Positions 1 through 9,711 are shown, numbered from the stretch's first letter. The stretch is 64,000 nucleotides of DNA from Marinilongibacter aquaticus (GCF_020149935.1 NZ_CP083757.1:868001-932000), one strand, 5' to 3'. Numbers and translations: made by a program. Notes: generated by a model not told the origin, from the sequence alone.

Positions 1-784
1 GTTCTTTCACAGCTTGCAATACACCAAAACCAATCAAATTGTTCATGGCAAAAATAGCGGTAGGCGGATGGGCGTTCATCAGGGCTTTTTTTGTGCTCGC
101 ATAGCCATTTTCAATACTGAAAGCATTGCCGAGAATCAGCTCTTCAGAAACGGCAATGCCCGCCGAATGAAGGGCGTCTACATAACCCGCTCGCCTTTGT
201 TTCACCAACTCGTTACTCTGGTTTCCGCTGATCAGGCAAATCCGTTCATGTCCTTTGCGGGTCAACTCTTGTGTAGCCTCAAAGCTTCCTTGGTAATTGT
301 CTGAAGTGATAAAAGGCACCGACAAATCGGGAAAATAGCGGTCGATGAAAACCAAGGGAATTTTCTGTTTCACAATCTTGGCAAAATGGGCAAAAGAGTC
401 GCCCACGGGAGCGGCGATAATCCCATCGACTTTTCGGCCCATCAAATTGGCCAATTGCTTTTTTTCCTTTTCGACGTCTTCATCAGAATTGACGAGCACA
501 ACTGAATATTGAGATTTCGAAGCCCATTTTTCAATGTTTTTGGCCATTTCTGCAAAAAACAGATTGGTAATATCGGGCAGCATTAATCCAATCGAAAAGC
601 TTTGCGAAGCCTGCAATCCCTTGGCCACCATATTCGGAGAATAGCCCACCTCATTGGCGTATTTCAAAACCAAAGCCACCGTGGCATCACTGATTCTGGC
701 TTTCTTGCCTTTCCCATTCAGAATGCGGGAAACCGTACTGACAGACAGATTGAGATCTTGTGCAATTTGCTTTAATGTAGACAT
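1..784 (-). CDS. LacI-family transcriptional regulator, C-terminal part cut by window edge
   Basis: The frame starts at an ATG at 782-784 and is still open at base 1, so about 261 residues are visible and the rest (the family is usually 330-345 residues) lies outside. The first 25 residues (LKQIAQDLNLSVSTVSRILN) form the classic LacI helix-turn-helix, followed by the hinge region (GYSPNMVAKGLQ) and a periplasmic-binding-protein-like effector domain that begins at FSIGLMLPDI and continues through VDGIIAAP and ISGNQSN. Proteins of this family bind a palindromic operator and release it, or in some cases bind more tightly, when a sugar or nucleoside occupies the effector domain. The regulated genes are probably to the left of the window, because thyA on its right is a housekeeping gene. 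The effector cannot be inferred. Confidence 0.92.
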   Translation of the reverse strand, partial: MSTLKQIAQDLNLSVSTVSRILNGKGKKARISDATVALVLKYANEVGYSPNMVAKGLQASQSFSIGLMLPDITNLFFAEMAKNIEKWASKSQYSVVLVNSDEDVEKEKKQLANLMGRKVDGIIAAPVGDSFAHFAKIVKQKIPLVFIDRYFPDLSVPFITSDNYQGSFEATQELTRKGHERICLISGNQSNELVKQRRAGYVDALHSAGIAVSEELILGNAFSIENGYASTKKALMNAHPPTAIFAMNNLIGFGVLQAVKE

Positions 785-894
785 ACTCCGAACATAAAGA
801 AACACCCTTGAGCCACGAATTTATAAATGTCTCAGGCATCTCCACCGAAAACAGCAATCTTTTGCTCTGAAATCGGTAAAAATATGGCAATTTA

Positions 895-1689
895 TTACAC
901 CGCTACAGGAGCTTTGATACCTGGATGTGGATCATAATCCAAAATCTCGATGTCTTCAAACTTGAAATCCAGAATGGATTTTACTTCGGGGTTCAGTTTC
1001 AATTTTGGTAAAGGCCGAAAATCGCGAGCCAATTGCTTTTCCACCTGCTCCATATGGTTGGAATATATGTGCGTATCGCCGCCCGTCCAGATAAATTCAT
1101 GGGCTTCCAAACCGCAGACCTGAGCTATCATTTCCGTCAACAATGCATACGAAGCGATATTGAAAGGCACGCCCAAAAACACATCGGCACTGCGTTGGTA
1201 AAGTTGGCAACTCAGCTTGCCGTCGGCCACATAAAACTGAAAAAGAGCATGGCAAGGCATCAGGGCCATTTCGCTCAATTCGCCCACGTTCCAAGCCGAT
1301 ACAATAATTCGTCGCGAATCGGGACTGTTTTTCAACTGATCGATCACCGTCATCAACTGGTCGACGGTCTCGCCATTGGCCTTTGGCCACGACCGCCATT
1401 GTTTGCCGTACACTGGTCCCAAATCGCCATTTTCATCTGCCCATTCATCCCAAATACTTACGCCATTCTCTTTCAAATAAGCAATATTTGTATCGCCCTG
1501 AATGAACCACAAAAGCTCATGAATGACCGATCTCAAGTGGATTTTCTTGGTCGTAACCAGTGGAAAACCCTCTTTCAAATTGAAACGCATTTGATACCCG
1601 AACACACTTTTTGTGCCCGTGCCGGTACGGTCAGACTTCTCTGTCCCCTCCTCCAAAATATGTTTCAGCAGATCGTGATATTGTTTCAT
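895..1689 (-). CDS. thyA: Thymidylate synthase ThyA
   Basis: Converts dUMP and 5,10-methylene-tetrahydrofolate to dTMP and dihydrofolate in the cytosol, the last step of de novo dTMP synthesis. The protein has 264 residues, the same length as the E. coli enzyme. The nucleophile is Cys146 in MPCHALFQF, in the same position as in E. coli. Other signatures are RTGTGT (21-26), the folate-side [12 protein letters not shown] (57-68) and the dUMP-binding [15 protein letters not shown]. The C-terminus ends in KAPVAV, matching the family's conserved end. No dihydrofolate reductase gene is visible beside it, although the two are often paired. It is followed on the same strand by the LacI-family gene after a 110-bp gap in which I see no clear signal. 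Confidence 0.99.
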   Translation of the reverse strand: MKQYHDLLKHILEEGTEKSDRTGTGTKSVFGYQMRFNLKEGFPLVTTKKIHLRSVIHELLWFIQGDTNIAYLKENGVSIWDEWADENGDLGPVYGKQWRSWPKANGETVDQLMTVIDQLKNSPDSRRIIVSAWNVGELSEMALMPCHALFQFYVADGKLSCQLYQRSADVFLGVPFNIASYALLTEMIAQVCGLEAHEFIWTGGDTHIYSNHMEQVEKQLARDFRPLPKLKLNPEVKSILDFKFEDIEILDYDPHPGIKAPVAV

Positions 1690-1735
1690 TTGGGTGCAAT
1701 TAGTACACAGCGGTTTTACAGAATTTCTCTTTCCT

Positions 1736-2161
1736 TTAAGCCGGAATTATTTCGTACGAATGTGTGATATCGGCCGAAGGGCGAAACTGTGCAGTGGCCG
1801 AGCAATATTTTTCCATCGAAAGTTTAATGGCACGTTCAAGTTTCTTTGCGTCGATCTCGCCTTTCAATACGAAATGCAGATTGATTTTTGTAAACGGCGA
1901 CATTTCGGTCCCTTCAATTTTTTCTCGCTCGCCTTCGATAATCACTTTGTAATCGTCGATTCTCTGCTTTTGCTTTTTCAAGACCAAGACCACGTCAATT
2001 GAAGAACAACCGCCCAAACCCATGAGCAGCAATTCCATTGGCCGTGAGCCCAAATTGTGTCCGCCTATATTTTCGGAAGCATCGATATGCACTAAACTTT
2101 CGGAAGAGCCACTGCCCGTAAGGTGAAAGGCGTCGTCCACGCGTGTCAACTCTACTTTCAT
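1736..2161 (-). CDS. OsmC/Ohr-family protein
   Basis: A protein of 141 residues from the OsmC/Ohr fold, whose members reduce organic or fatty-acid hydroperoxides with a pair of cysteines. Both cysteines are present: Cys52 in [11 protein letters not shown] at the start of the long central helix, and Cys120 in EKYCSA. The [10 protein letters not shown] stretch is typical of the YhfA-like OsmC branch rather than of Ohr, so the physiological substrate is uncertain. It lies 46 bp upstream of thyA on the same strand and 40 bp downstream of metZ, so it could be co-transcribed with either. The frame has no obvious alternative start. Confidence 0.9.
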   Translation of the reverse strand: MKVELTRVDDAFHLTGSGSSESLVHIDASENIGGHNLGSRPMELLLMGLGGCSSIDVVLVLKKQKQRIDDYKVIIEGEREKIEGTEMSPFTKINLHFVLKGEIDAKKLERAIKLSMEKYCSATAQFRPSADITHSYEIIPA

Positions 2162-2201
2162 TTTTATCTTTTCTTTATGCCAAATCTTTTAAGCCAAAAT
2201 A

Positions 2202-3371
2202 TTATTTCGAACCTAAAATAGCTTGTTTAAAATCTTCAATCAAATCTTCAATATCCTCGAGGCCTACAGACACTCTCATCAAACCCTCTGTAATGCCCAA
2301 ATCGGCTTTTATTTCAGGAGCGACTTTCGAGTGAGTCGTTGTATTCGGGTTCGTAATGGTGGTACGGCTATCGCCCAAATTCGATGTTTTTGAAGGAATT
2401 TTGAGCAATTGCGTAAAACGTACAATACGCTCGAAACCGCCATCCAATTCGAATGTCACCAAAGCTCCACCGCTACTCATTTGCTTTTTCGCCAAAGCCG
2501 ATTGCGGATGGCTATCCGAAAACGGATAATTCACTTTCAAAACACCCTCTACACCTTCCAAAGCGGCCGCCAATTTCTCGGCATTGCTGCAATGACGCTC
2601 CATACGCAAATGCAAGGTTTCCAAGCTTTTTGAAAGAATCCACGCATTGAAAGCCGACATGGCTGGCCCGGTATGGCGGCAGAAGAAAACTACGGGCTCC
2701 ATCAATTCTTTGGTTCCGCAAATCAATCCACCCAAAACACGACCCTGCCCGTCCATGAATTTGGTGGCCGAATGCACGATCAGGTTGGCTCCAAACTGGC
2801 CGGGCTTTTGAATCACCGGCGTGGCAAAGCAGTTGTCGACGTAATAAATAAGATTGTGTTTTTTCGCAATACGGCCAATCATTTCCAAATCGACAATTTC
2901 CAATCCCGGATTTGAAGGGGTTTCCAAATACACCATCTTGGTGTTCTCTTGCACAGCCGCATCCCATTCTTCTTCAGTAGCAGAAGATGGCAAATATGTA
3001 TGGCTTATGCCCCACTTGGTCAGAATTTGCGTGATAATCTGGTGAGCCGAACCGAACAAAGCTTGACAAGCCACCAAGTGGTCGCCTTGTTGTAAATGAG
3101 CCGCAAAACCTGCAAAAACGGCCGCCATACCCGAAGCCGTAGCAAAACCTGCTTCCATATTCTCGAGCATGCACACCTTATCGATGAACTCTTGCACACT
3201 GGGATTGGAATAACGGGCATAAATATTGCCTTCGATTTCATTGTTGAACAAAGCCTGCCCTTCTGCCGCATCTTGAAAAGTAAAGCTGCTGGTCATGAAA
3301 ATGGGCGTGGCGTGTTCGCCGTGTTGGGTTCTGTCGGTTTGAATCCGAATTGCCTTGGTTGTTTCTTTCAT
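2202..3371 (-). CDS. metZ: O-succinylhomoserine sulfhydrylase-type trans-sulfuration enzyme (MetZ-like)
   Basis: A PLP enzyme of the Cys/Met metabolism family, 389 residues. The PLP lysine is Lys204 in HSATKFMDGQG, with Asp179 (YVDNCFATP) as the residue expected to contact the pyridine nitrogen, and a phosphate-binding ATASGMAA loop at 77-84. The C-terminal SKTSNLGDSRTTITNPNTTTH stretch is typical of the O-acyl-homoserine sulfhydrylase and cystathionine gamma-synthase group. The GGLICGTKEL segment and overall length resemble MetZ, which makes homocysteine directly from O-succinylhomoserine and sulfide; cystathionine gamma-synthase activity cannot be excluded. It overlaps the upstream acyltransferase gene by 4 bp (ATGA), implying translational coupling within a minus-strand operon that starts at accA. 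Confidence 0.9.
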   Translation of the reverse strand: MKETTKAIRIQTDRTQHGEHATPIFMTSSFTFQDAAEGQALFNNEIEGNIYARYSNPSVQEFIDKVCMLENMEAGFATASGMAAVFAGFAAHLQQGDHLVACQALFGSAHQIITQILTKWGISHTYLPSSATEEEWDAAVQENTKMVYLETPSNPGLEIVDLEMIGRIAKKHNLIYYVDNCFATPVIQKPGQFGANLIVHSATKFMDGQGRVLGGLICGTKELMEPVVFFCRHTGPAMSAFNAWILSKSLETLHLRMERHCSNAEKLAAALEGVEGVLKVNYPFSDSHPQSALAKKQMSSGGALVTFELDGGFERIVRFTQLLKIPSKTSNLGDSRTTITNPNTTTHSKVAPEIKADLGITEGLMRVSVGLEDIEDLIEDFKQAILGSK

Positions 3372-3934
3372 TGTTCGTCAAAAACTCCGTTTTCGTAATT
3401 TTTAAGCCAATCTTTATCTGTTTTCGCAATCCCTTTGAAAAAGGGCACGAAATGTTTTTGCATATCCATTTGAAAATCGCCTGAGGGCAAAAATGGTTCG
3501 CCAAATACGACTTCTTTTCGCAAATAATCAAAGCCCACGGGAATGATCGGAATTTCGCCGGCCAAGGCCATATAGTAAAATCCGGTCTTTAAACGGGCCA
3601 CATTTTTTCGCGTGCCTTCGGGTGCCAAGGCAAACAGCATGTCTTCGCTTTCTTTAATGGCTTTGCCAAAATCTTCCACCAAATTGTGCCGCTTATCTCT
3701 TTTTACGGGTATTCCGCCCAAAAGCCGAAATATGAAACCGAAAGGCGGGCGAAAAAGCTCTTCTTTTCCCAAATACCCAATCTTTCGCTTCAAACTCGCA
3801 CGAGCACCCAAACCCACGAAAAAGTCGCTGTTGGCCTTGTGCGGGCATACGCACAATACGGCCTTCCGCACCGTCGAAGATACGCCTCCACGGATTCGCC
3901 AACCAAACAATCGGAAAAACCATGAAAAAATCAT
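3368..3934 (-). CDS. 1-acylglycerol-3-phosphate acyltransferase-like protein (PlsC domain)
   Basis: A PlsC/LPLAT-domain acyltransferase, expected at the inner face of the membrane in phospholipid or related lipid acylation. The catalytic HX4D motif is present as HKANSD and the acceptor-phosphate motif as APEGTRKN; a glycerophosphate-binding-like GGIPVKRDK lies between them. I place the start at the ATG at 3934 (MIFSWFFRLFGWRI), two bases after the stop of the preceding protease gene, because a longer start at 3964 (MYESKPF) would overlap that gene by 28 bp; both are possible. The predicted protein is about 188 residues, short for PlsC and closer to the small acyltransferases common in Bacteroidota. 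The acyl donor and the acceptor are not known. Confidence 0.85.
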   Translation of the reverse strand: MIFSWFFRLFGWRIRGGVSSTVRKAVLCVCPHKANSDFFVGLGARASLKRKIGYLGKEELFRPPFGFIFRLLGGIPVKRDKRHNLVEDFGKAIKESEDMLFALAPEGTRKNVARLKTGFYYMALAGEIPIIPVGFDYLRKEVVFGEPFLPSGDFQMDMQKHFVPFFKGIAKTDKDWLKNYENGVFDEQ

Positions 3935-3936
3935 GC

Positions 3937-5070
3937 TCAGTAAAAAGGGTTTGGACTCATACAAAGCACAAAGATAAGCAAAGCCAACCAGCCTATCACC
4001 TGTCTTCTTAAATCCAAAGGCTTTTGATCCACCACTGGAGGATGATAAATTCCGAGAAAACGCCCCAATAAGAAGCTAAAGGCCAAAAATCCGGAGTAAC
4101 CCTCTATTCCAGGAAAAACCAATGTGAGCAGCAATTGCACCAAAATCAAGCCCAGTGCAAGCATCCAATTCGTGCTTTGGCTTTCGGTTACACGGCTCAA
4201 GCACAAATACGTGAAATATACAAAGAGCAAAAAATTGCCCAATGTCGCCCAATCGTTTCGGAAAATGGCCGACTGCAATTCGTACACGTTGAAAAAACCC
4301 AAACCCGCATAAAAGGTAAAAAGCACAAACAGCACAGGCGAGAGTTTATTGAAACGTTTCTCACCGATCAAAGCAAAGAGAATGTGCCCGCCGTCGAGCT
4401 GGCCAATGGGCAAAAGGTTGAGAGCCGTAAAAAACAAACCCAAGTATCCGGCTAAAATGAAAGGATAATGGGCCAATTCATTTTCGTGCGGCAAAAGTGC
4501 GGGGTCGGCAAAGGTATTCTTTACCCAAGAAGTCAAGAGGCTATCGCCCATCCTAAAGGAGAGCACCTCCTCGCCGCTGGCATACACATGCTGAGCGTAA
4601 TCGGCTCCATATTGAGCATATTCCGGATGAACCTGAAAGAGGAAATCCAAGCCCGGCAAATGCGAATAACCGTATATCAGTACGAAAAAAGCCACCACAA
4701 AACCGGCCAATGGACCGGCCACACCGATATCGAAATATTTGAGGCGGGTATTCACCAATTCTTTAATACGTATAAAGGCACCGACGGTTCCTATGGATGG
4801 CATGATCGCAAACCAAGCCGGAATGTAATAAGGAAGAGTGACCGCGACTTTTCGTTTTTGAGCCATAAAATAATGCCCAAATTCGTGTACGGTAAGAAAG
4901 CCCAAAAAGGGCAAAGTATAATAGAGGAAAGCTTCGCCCAAATCGGCCCAAGTCCATTTGGATTCAAAAATAGAATAACCTTTTATCCACTCCAAACCCG
5001 CAAAGGTGGTGACCAAGGTGGTCACAAGAAAAAGCCCCGCTTGAATGAGTATGGTTTTGTGTTTTTTCAA
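3937..5070 (-). CDS. Site-2 protease-type zinc membrane protease (M50 family)
   Basis: An integral membrane metalloprotease of 377 residues. The zinc site is HEFGH at 62-66 (His62, Glu63, His66) and the third ligand is Asp226 in NLLPIGQLDGGH (218-229). Multiple hydrophobic segments surround both motifs, as in family M50, and no PDZ domain is visible, which separates it from RseP. Such proteases cut single-pass membrane proteins within the bilayer; the substrate here is unknown. The gene overlaps the HAD gene upstream by 4 bp and abuts the acyltransferase, so it belongs to the accA-to-metZ series. Similar proteins are annotated only as site-2 protease family in most Bacteroidota. Confidence 0.9.
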   Translation of the reverse strand: MKKHKTILIQAGLFLVTTLVTTFAGLEWIKGYSIFESKWTWADLGEAFLYYTLPFLGFLTVHEFGHYFMAQKRKVAVTLPYYIPAWFAIMPSIGTVGAFIRIKELVNTRLKYFDIGVAGPLAGFVVAFFVLIYGYSHLPGLDFLFQVHPEYAQYGADYAQHVYASGEEVLSFRMGDSLLTSWVKNTFADPALLPHENELAHYPFILAGYLGLFFTALNLLPIGQLDGGHILFALIGEKRFNKLSPVLFVLFTFYAGLGFFNVYELQSAIFRNDWATLGNFLLFVYFTYLCLSRVTESQSTNWMLALGLILVQLLLTLVFPGIEGYSGFLAFSFLLGRFLGIYHPPVVDQKPLDLRRQVIGWLALLIFVLCMSPNPFY

Positions 5071-5684
5071 TCGAAATAATCTTTGATGTCATTTTTGGGA
5101 TCGTGCAGAATGGCCTGAAAACCCATGGCCTTGGCCGCTGCAATGTTCTTCTCGTTGTCGTCGATAAACAAAACCTCCTCGGCTTGCAAACCCGTTTCGC
5201 TCAGCACTTCCTGATAAATGGCTTCGTCGGGTTTCCAAAGCCCCATTTCATACGAATAGAAGGTGTGATCGAACAAAGCCGACACCGAGGGAATACCAAA
5301 ATTTCTACGGAAATAATCGTTGCAAAATTGGATGTGAATGCTGTTGGTGTTGCTCAACAAATACACGGGCGTTTTTGCTTTCAAATCGAGCACCAAGCCG
5401 ACACGGTGTGGCGGCACATCCAACAAAAGGCTGTTCCAAGCCCTATCCACCTCTTCGTCGCTCAAAGGATAGCCCAAAGTCTGCCGCACAATTTCACGGA
5501 ACTCTTCGTCATCAAAAAGCCCGATTTCGTACCTTCTGAACAAATCGCTTTCGCTGATCTGCTCACGGATACGCTCTTCAGATTTGAAGGTCAATTCGGC
5601 AAAAGCTTTGAAAGTCAAAGCCGGATCGATGTTGATAATCACATTACCGAAATCGAAAAGGACAGCTTTGTATGGCTTCATCAT
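5067..5684 (-). CDS. HAD-superfamily hydrolase (YihX-like phosphatase)
   Basis: A soluble haloacid dehalogenase-like phosphatase of 205 residues. Motif I is DFGNV with Asp11 as nucleophile; the residue two positions later is Gly instead of the usual Asp, as is also seen in the YihX branch (DLGNV). Motif II is LLSNTN, motif III the lysine in GLWKPD, and motif IV is FIDDNEKN. The cap is the small helical C1 type. E. coli YihX releases glucose from alpha-glucose-1-phosphate, but substrate assignments within HAD are unreliable. The start may be Met1 or Met2 (MMKPYKAV). It follows accA immediately and overlaps the M50 protease gene by 4 bp. Confidence 0.9.
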   Translation of the reverse strand: MMKPYKAVLFDFGNVIINIDPALTFKAFAELTFKSEERIREQISESDLFRRYEIGLFDDEEFREIVRQTLGYPLSDEEVDRAWNSLLLDVPPHRVGLVLDLKAKTPVYLLSNTNSIHIQFCNDYFRRNFGIPSVSALFDHTFYSYEMGLWKPDEAIYQEVLSETGLQAEEVLFIDDNEKNIAAAKAMGFQAILHDPKNDIKDYFD

Positions 5685-6638
5685 TTACTCAATCACCACA
5701 CCCATCGAACAAAACTTCTCGATACGGGCATCTACCCGATCTTGCACTTCGATCTTATCCAAGGCTTTGATTTCTTTGAGAATTCTCTTTTTCAAAATCT
5801 CGCTTGCCTTTTCAAAATCAAGGTGTGCTCCGCCCTCGGGCTCTTCGATAAGCCCATCCACCAAACCAAAACCTTTCATGTCTTCGGCTGTTAATTTCAG
5901 TGCGTCGGCAGCTTGTTCTTTAAAATCCCAGCTTTTCCACAAAATGGTGGAACAGTTTTCGGGTGAAATCACAGAATACCATGAGTTTTCAAGCATCAGC
6001 ACGCGATCGCCCACACCTATTCCCAAAGCACCGCCCGAAGCTCCCTCGCCTATAATTACGCAAATTACCGGCACTTTCAAGGTCATCATTTCTTTGATGT
6101 TGCGGGCAATGGCTTCACCTTGTCCGCGTTCTTCGGCTTCAAGCCCAGGGTAAGCACCCGGCGTATCGATCAATGTTACGATGGGCACATTGAATTTCTC
6201 GGCCATTCGCATCAAACGCAAAGCTTTTCTGTAGCCTTCGGGATTGGGCATACCAAAGTTGCGGTATTGTCGCTCTTTGGTTTTGCGTCCTTTTTGCTGA
6301 CCGATAATCATGACAGTTTGCCCATCGATATTGCCCAAACCACCTACAATAGCCGGATCGTCGCGGACATTGCGGTCGCCATGCAATTCGTGGAATTCTT
6401 GGCACATGAGCTGAATATAGTCTAAACTGTATGGCCTATCGGGATGACGCGAGAGCTGCACTCTCTGCCATCTTGTCAAGTTCTCAAACGTTTCTTTTCT
6501 CAAGGCTTCAATGCTGTTAGTGAGGTTTCTAACTGCCGAACTTACGTCTACGTTATTTTTCAAAGCCAAATTTTTCATGTCTTCCAACTTGGCTTCCAAT
6601 TCGGCAATGGGTTTCTCAAACTCCAATAAAGTTCTCAT
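5685..6638 (-). CDS. accA: Acetyl-CoA carboxylase carboxyltransferase subunit alpha
   Basis: AccA is the alpha subunit of the carboxyltransferase half of acetyl-CoA carboxylase, which makes malonyl-CoA for fatty acid synthesis. The 317 residues match the usual length (319 in E. coli). Recognisable stretches are the [10 protein letters not shown] segment, [37 protein letters not shown] and the oxyanion-type [17 protein letters not shown]. The beta subunit (accD) is not in the window, as is normal where the two genes are split. It is the first gene of a tight minus-strand series that continues through HAD, M50 protease, acyltransferase and MetZ. Confidence 0.98.
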   Translation of the reverse strand: MRTLLEFEKPIAELEAKLEDMKNLALKNNVDVSSAVRNLTNSIEALRKETFENLTRWQRVQLSRHPDRPYSLDYIQLMCQEFHELHGDRNVRDDPAIVGGLGNIDGQTVMIIGQQKGRKTKERQYRNFGMPNPEGYRKALRLMRMAEKFNVPIVTLIDTPGAYPGLEAEERGQGEAIARNIKEMMTLKVPVICVIIGEGASGGALGIGVGDRVLMLENSWYSVISPENCSTILWKSWDFKEQAADALKLTAEDMKGFGLVDGLIEEPEGGAHLDFEKASEILKKRILKEIKALDKIEVQDRVDARIEKFCSMGVVIE

Positions 6639-6697
6639 TTATGAATCGCTTTCTAAATTCTAAACAATATTTATTTAAGACGAACTCTTGTACAGCT

Positions 6698-8113
6698 TTA
6701 GAGTTCGTACGATTGGCCACGTGCGGGGATCTCAATTTCCCGAAAGGCCCTTTCTTCCAAAACAGATTTAAAATTACACATCGAATCGAATTCTCCGTGA
6801 ACCAAAAAGAGCTTTTTTAATCGCTCAGGTTTTTGCTGGAGTACAAAGGTCGTTAAATCCTTCAAATCTCCATGCCCCGAGAACACATCTGTGCTAATAA
6901 TTTCGGCATTCACCTCTCTTTTTGCTCCTTTGATCACCAATTCTTTGATGTCTTTGCTTCTCAATTTCGCTCCTAAAGTGTTTTCGGTTGTAAAACCAAT
7001 GAACAAAATTGTGGCATAGGCATTTTCTATGTTTTCGGCAATGTGGTGCTCGATTCGCCCGCCCTGCACCATACCCGACGAGGAGATGATGATGCAAGGT
7101 TCATTGTGAAAAGAAATGGATTCCGATTCTTGATTGGTTTTCATGTAGATCAAGTTTTCGAAATCGAAAAGATCGCCTTCCTCCTTTTTGAATTCCCGGG
7201 CTTCTTCGTTCAAATACGCCGTATATTTCTCGTGAATCAAGGTACTTGCTTTAGCCAACGGGCTATCCGTAAACACCTTAATGGGCTTTACCCCGGCTTC
7301 TCCATACAGTTTGTTCAGCGTAAACAGCAAAGCTTGGGTTCGCCCCACACTGAAACTCGGAATAATCAATCGCCCAGGTTTTTCTTCACATGTATTTCGC
7401 ACAATTTCCCTTAGGATGGCGGCCGGTTCGTTGCGGTCTTCGTGCAGGCGTTGTCCGTAAGTGCTCTCACAAATGAGGTAATCGACTTCGGGCACAGGAG
7501 CTGGATCGGGCAAAAGCGGATAATCTTTCCGTCCTATATCTCCCGAGAAACAGATTTTCTTCAATTCCCCATCTTCTTCCACTTCGATGAGCACATGGGC
7601 CGCTCCCAAAAGATGCCCCGCCGGAATGAAAGTCACCCATGCGGTTTCCGAAAATTTAAAGCGTTTCCCAAATTTCAGTGGCACAATATTGTCCACCGCC
7701 ACATCCACATCTTTGGTGGTGTAGTAAGGTTCGCTGTAAATCGATTTGTATTTCTTCGAAAACTTCTTGCTTTTCGAAATGCTCTTCAACTTTCTGTGGT
7801 TGAGGCTGGCCGCATCGTAGAGCAGAATGTTTGTCAGGTCGGCTGTGGGTTCGGTACAGAGCACTTGCCCTTCGAAGCCCTCGCGATACAGATTGGGAAT
7901 TTGTCCCGAATGGTCGATGTGTGCGTGAGTCAGAATCACGAGGTTGATCAGGCTGGCATCAAAAGGAAATAAGCCAAACTGATTTTCCGTCTGTTTTTGA
8001 GTTTCGTCCATATCCGTACCGCAATCGATAAGTACGCGGTAATCCTCAGCCAATTCGAGCAAAAACATGCTCCCCGTCACTTTTCTGGCCGCCCCAAAAA
8101 ATGTCAATTTCAT
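6698..8113 (-). CDS. Beta-CASP metallo-beta-lactamase-fold hydrolase (RNA-processing type)
   Basis: A 471-residue protein with the metallo-beta-lactamase fold followed by a beta-CASP insert and a C-terminal RMMBL segment. Metal ligands seen are H63-A-H65-I-D67-H68 in LTHAHIDHSG, the histidine in GHLLGAAH, and the aspartate in FSGDIGR; beta-CASP motifs are PSFSVGRTQ and SSSGMVQGG, and the terminal VFSGHGDL supplies another histidine. This layout is shared by CPSF-73-like and YsaA/RNase-type nucleases, so an RNA endonuclease or exonuclease is the likely role, though the substrate is unproven. It stands alone between accA and the divergent carboxypeptidase gene. Confidence 0.9.
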   Translation of the reverse strand: MKLTFFGAARKVTGSMFLLELAEDYRVLIDCGTDMDETQKQTENQFGLFPFDASLINLVILTHAHIDHSGQIPNLYREGFEGQVLCTEPTADLTNILLYDAASLNHRKLKSISKSKKFSKKYKSIYSEPYYTTKDVDVAVDNIVPLKFGKRFKFSETAWVTFIPAGHLLGAAHVLIEVEEDGELKKICFSGDIGRKDYPLLPDPAPVPEVDYLICESTYGQRLHEDRNEPAAILREIVRNTCEEKPGRLIIPSFSVGRTQALLFTLNKLYGEAGVKPIKVFTDSPLAKASTLIHEKYTAYLNEEAREFKKEEGDLFDFENLIYMKTNQESESISFHNEPCIIISSSGMVQGGRIEHHIAENIENAYATILFIGFTTENTLGAKLRSKDIKELVIKGAKREVNAEIISTDVFSGHGDLKDLTTFVLQQKPERLKKLFLVHGEFDSMCNFKSVLEERAFREIEIPARGQSYEL

Positions 8114-8280
8114 TTAGCGTGCTTTATTCCAAACCGATCTTCCAATGTGTCAATTGACCCGAATTGATCGGTAGCTTTCTTTATATTTTCAGGGAAAATT
8201 GTGTATTGTTGTACAGCAAACTTTCCGAAATAAAAGACAAATATAGCGTTATTTCATTCTCAGCCTTAATTTCTACAACC

Positions 8281-9711
8281 ATGACTGCTTTCGCCTTTAT
8301 ACTTTTGCAACTCACCTCTATTCAAAATCAGATACTGCACGAGTTGCAGGCCTTTCAAAATCAGCCCGGTATAAGCCACGGCATTGTGGCGGCATCGGTA
8401 AGGCGTGTGAGCGACAACAAAGAAATGATTGCCTTCAATGAAAACAAAGCCATCAACTCGGCAAGTACCCTGAAACTCATTACCACCGCTACGGCCCTCT
8501 CCATACTTGGCCCCGATTACCGCTATGAAACAAAGCTGGCCTATACGGGAAAAATCGATGAAGGGAAACTCCAAGGCGACCTTTTGCTTTTGCCTTCGGG
8601 CGACCCCACTTTGGGCTCGGAACGCGGCGGGCCTTCCTATACCGAAATCACCGAAACGGTGGTGCAGGCGGTGAAAAATGCAGGAATTGAGAAAATCGAA
8701 GGGAACCTGATCATTAAAGATCCAAGCCTGTACAATTACGACCTGCCCGATTCTTGGTCCTGGGGCGATATCGGCAATTATTATGGAGCCATTCCGCATA
8801 CATTCAACATTCACGAAAACTTCTTCAATGTCTTTTTCCAACCGGGAAATACGCTCGGGGCCGAAGCGAGCATCAATGCTTTGGTGCCTTTCGACAACGA
8901 TTGGAAAATAATCAATCAAGTGAAAACCGGACCGCGAAACAGCGGCGATCAGGTCTATATTTATTCGAGTCCGTCGGCCGAAACCCTTTTAATGAAGGGC
9001 ACCGTGCCCCTGGGCGAAAGCAATTTTTTGGTCAAAGGCTCTATTCCCGACCCTTCTAAACTTTTTCGTAAACAGCTTCTGGGACAATTCGAAAGCGAGG
9101 GCGTAGAAATTGTACAAGCGGGCATTCTGCCCACTCCTTCCGATTTGGGACGTATAGAAAAGGACGTGCACATTTTGCACACTTTCACCTCCGATGCTTT
9201 GGAAGAGATTGCCCGACAATGCAATTTCCACAGCATCAACCTCTATGCCGACGCCCTTTTGCACAGCCTATCGAAAACGGAATTCTTGAGTTTCGACGAA
9301 GGCTTAAAAACCTACAAAGCGTATTGGGAAGAAAAAGGCTTGGCTACCGATGGATTCAATCCAAGAGATGGCAGCGGGCTTTCGCAAACCGGGCTGGTCA
9401 CCGCAAAATGCATGACCGATATTTTGTGCACCATGGGCAAAAGCCCCTATTTCGACGCTTATTATTCTACAATCGCCGTTTTCGGAAAAGACGGTTCGGT
9501 GCGTTACAAAGACCCAAAAAAGCTTACGCAAGGCCGAATGCGTACCAAAAGTGGCTACATTAACGGTACGCGAGCCTATGCCGGATATTTTACAGACAAG
9601 GCCGGAGAACAATATGCGTACATGTTTTGCGTAAACAGATATAACGACGACGCACGAAACGAAGTCCGCCGTTTTTTGGACAATCTACTACTGACAATGG
9701 GAAGCCACTAG
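8281..9711 (+). CDS. dacB: D-alanyl-D-alanine carboxypeptidase/endopeptidase (PBP4/DacB type)
   Basis: A periplasmic serine peptidase that trims or opens peptidoglycan stem peptides. With the start at the ATG at 8281, the first 25 residues (MTAFAFILLQLTS...) make a short hydrophobic export signal; an in-frame ATG at 8164 would add 39 residues that hide the signal, so I reject it. Active-site motifs are S62-T-L-K65 (SxxK), S318-I-N320 (SxN) and K423-S-G425 (the KTG box, with Ser for Thr). The long insertion between SxxK and SxN is characteristic of the class C PBP4 family, and the length (476 residues) fits. It is followed after only 3 bp by the NAD(P)HX repair gene. Confidence 0.93.
   Translation: MTAFAFILLQLTSIQNQILHELQAFQNQPGISHGIVAASVRRVSDNKEMIAFNENKAINSASTLKLITTATALSILGPDYRYETKLAYTGKIDEGKLQGDLLLLPSGDPTLGSERGGPSYTEITETVVQAVKNAGIEKIEGNLIIKDPSLYNYDLPDSWSWGDIGNYYGAIPHTFNIHENFFNVFFQPGNTLGAEASINALVPFDNDWKIINQVKTGPRNSGDQVYIYSSPSAETLLMKGTVPLGESNFLVKGSIPDPSKLFRKQLLGQFESEGVEIVQAGILPTPSDLGRIEKDVHILHTFTSDALEEIARQCNFHSINLYADALLHSLSKTEFLSFDEGLKTYKAYWEEKGLATDGFNPRDGSGLSQTGLVTAKCMTDILCTMGKSPYFDAYYSTIAVFGKDGSVRYKDPKKLTQGRMRTKSGYINGTRAYAGYFTDKAGEQYAYMFCVNRYNDDARNEVRRFLDNLLLTMGSH

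Noticed and set aside
1033-1767. Long open frame on the plus strand opposite thyA
   Set aside because: It lies antisense to a clear thyA gene and its protein shows no recognisable domain; it arises from codon use on the real strand.
4468-5079. A 203-residue open frame opposite the M50 protease gene
   Set aside because: It is antisense to the protease whose zinc motifs are intact; no homology is recognisable and it spans a gene junction.
8164-8280. Upstream ATG at 8164 for the carboxypeptidase
   Set aside because: It would bury the export signal that starts at 8281 and its added sequence has no resemblance to the family.
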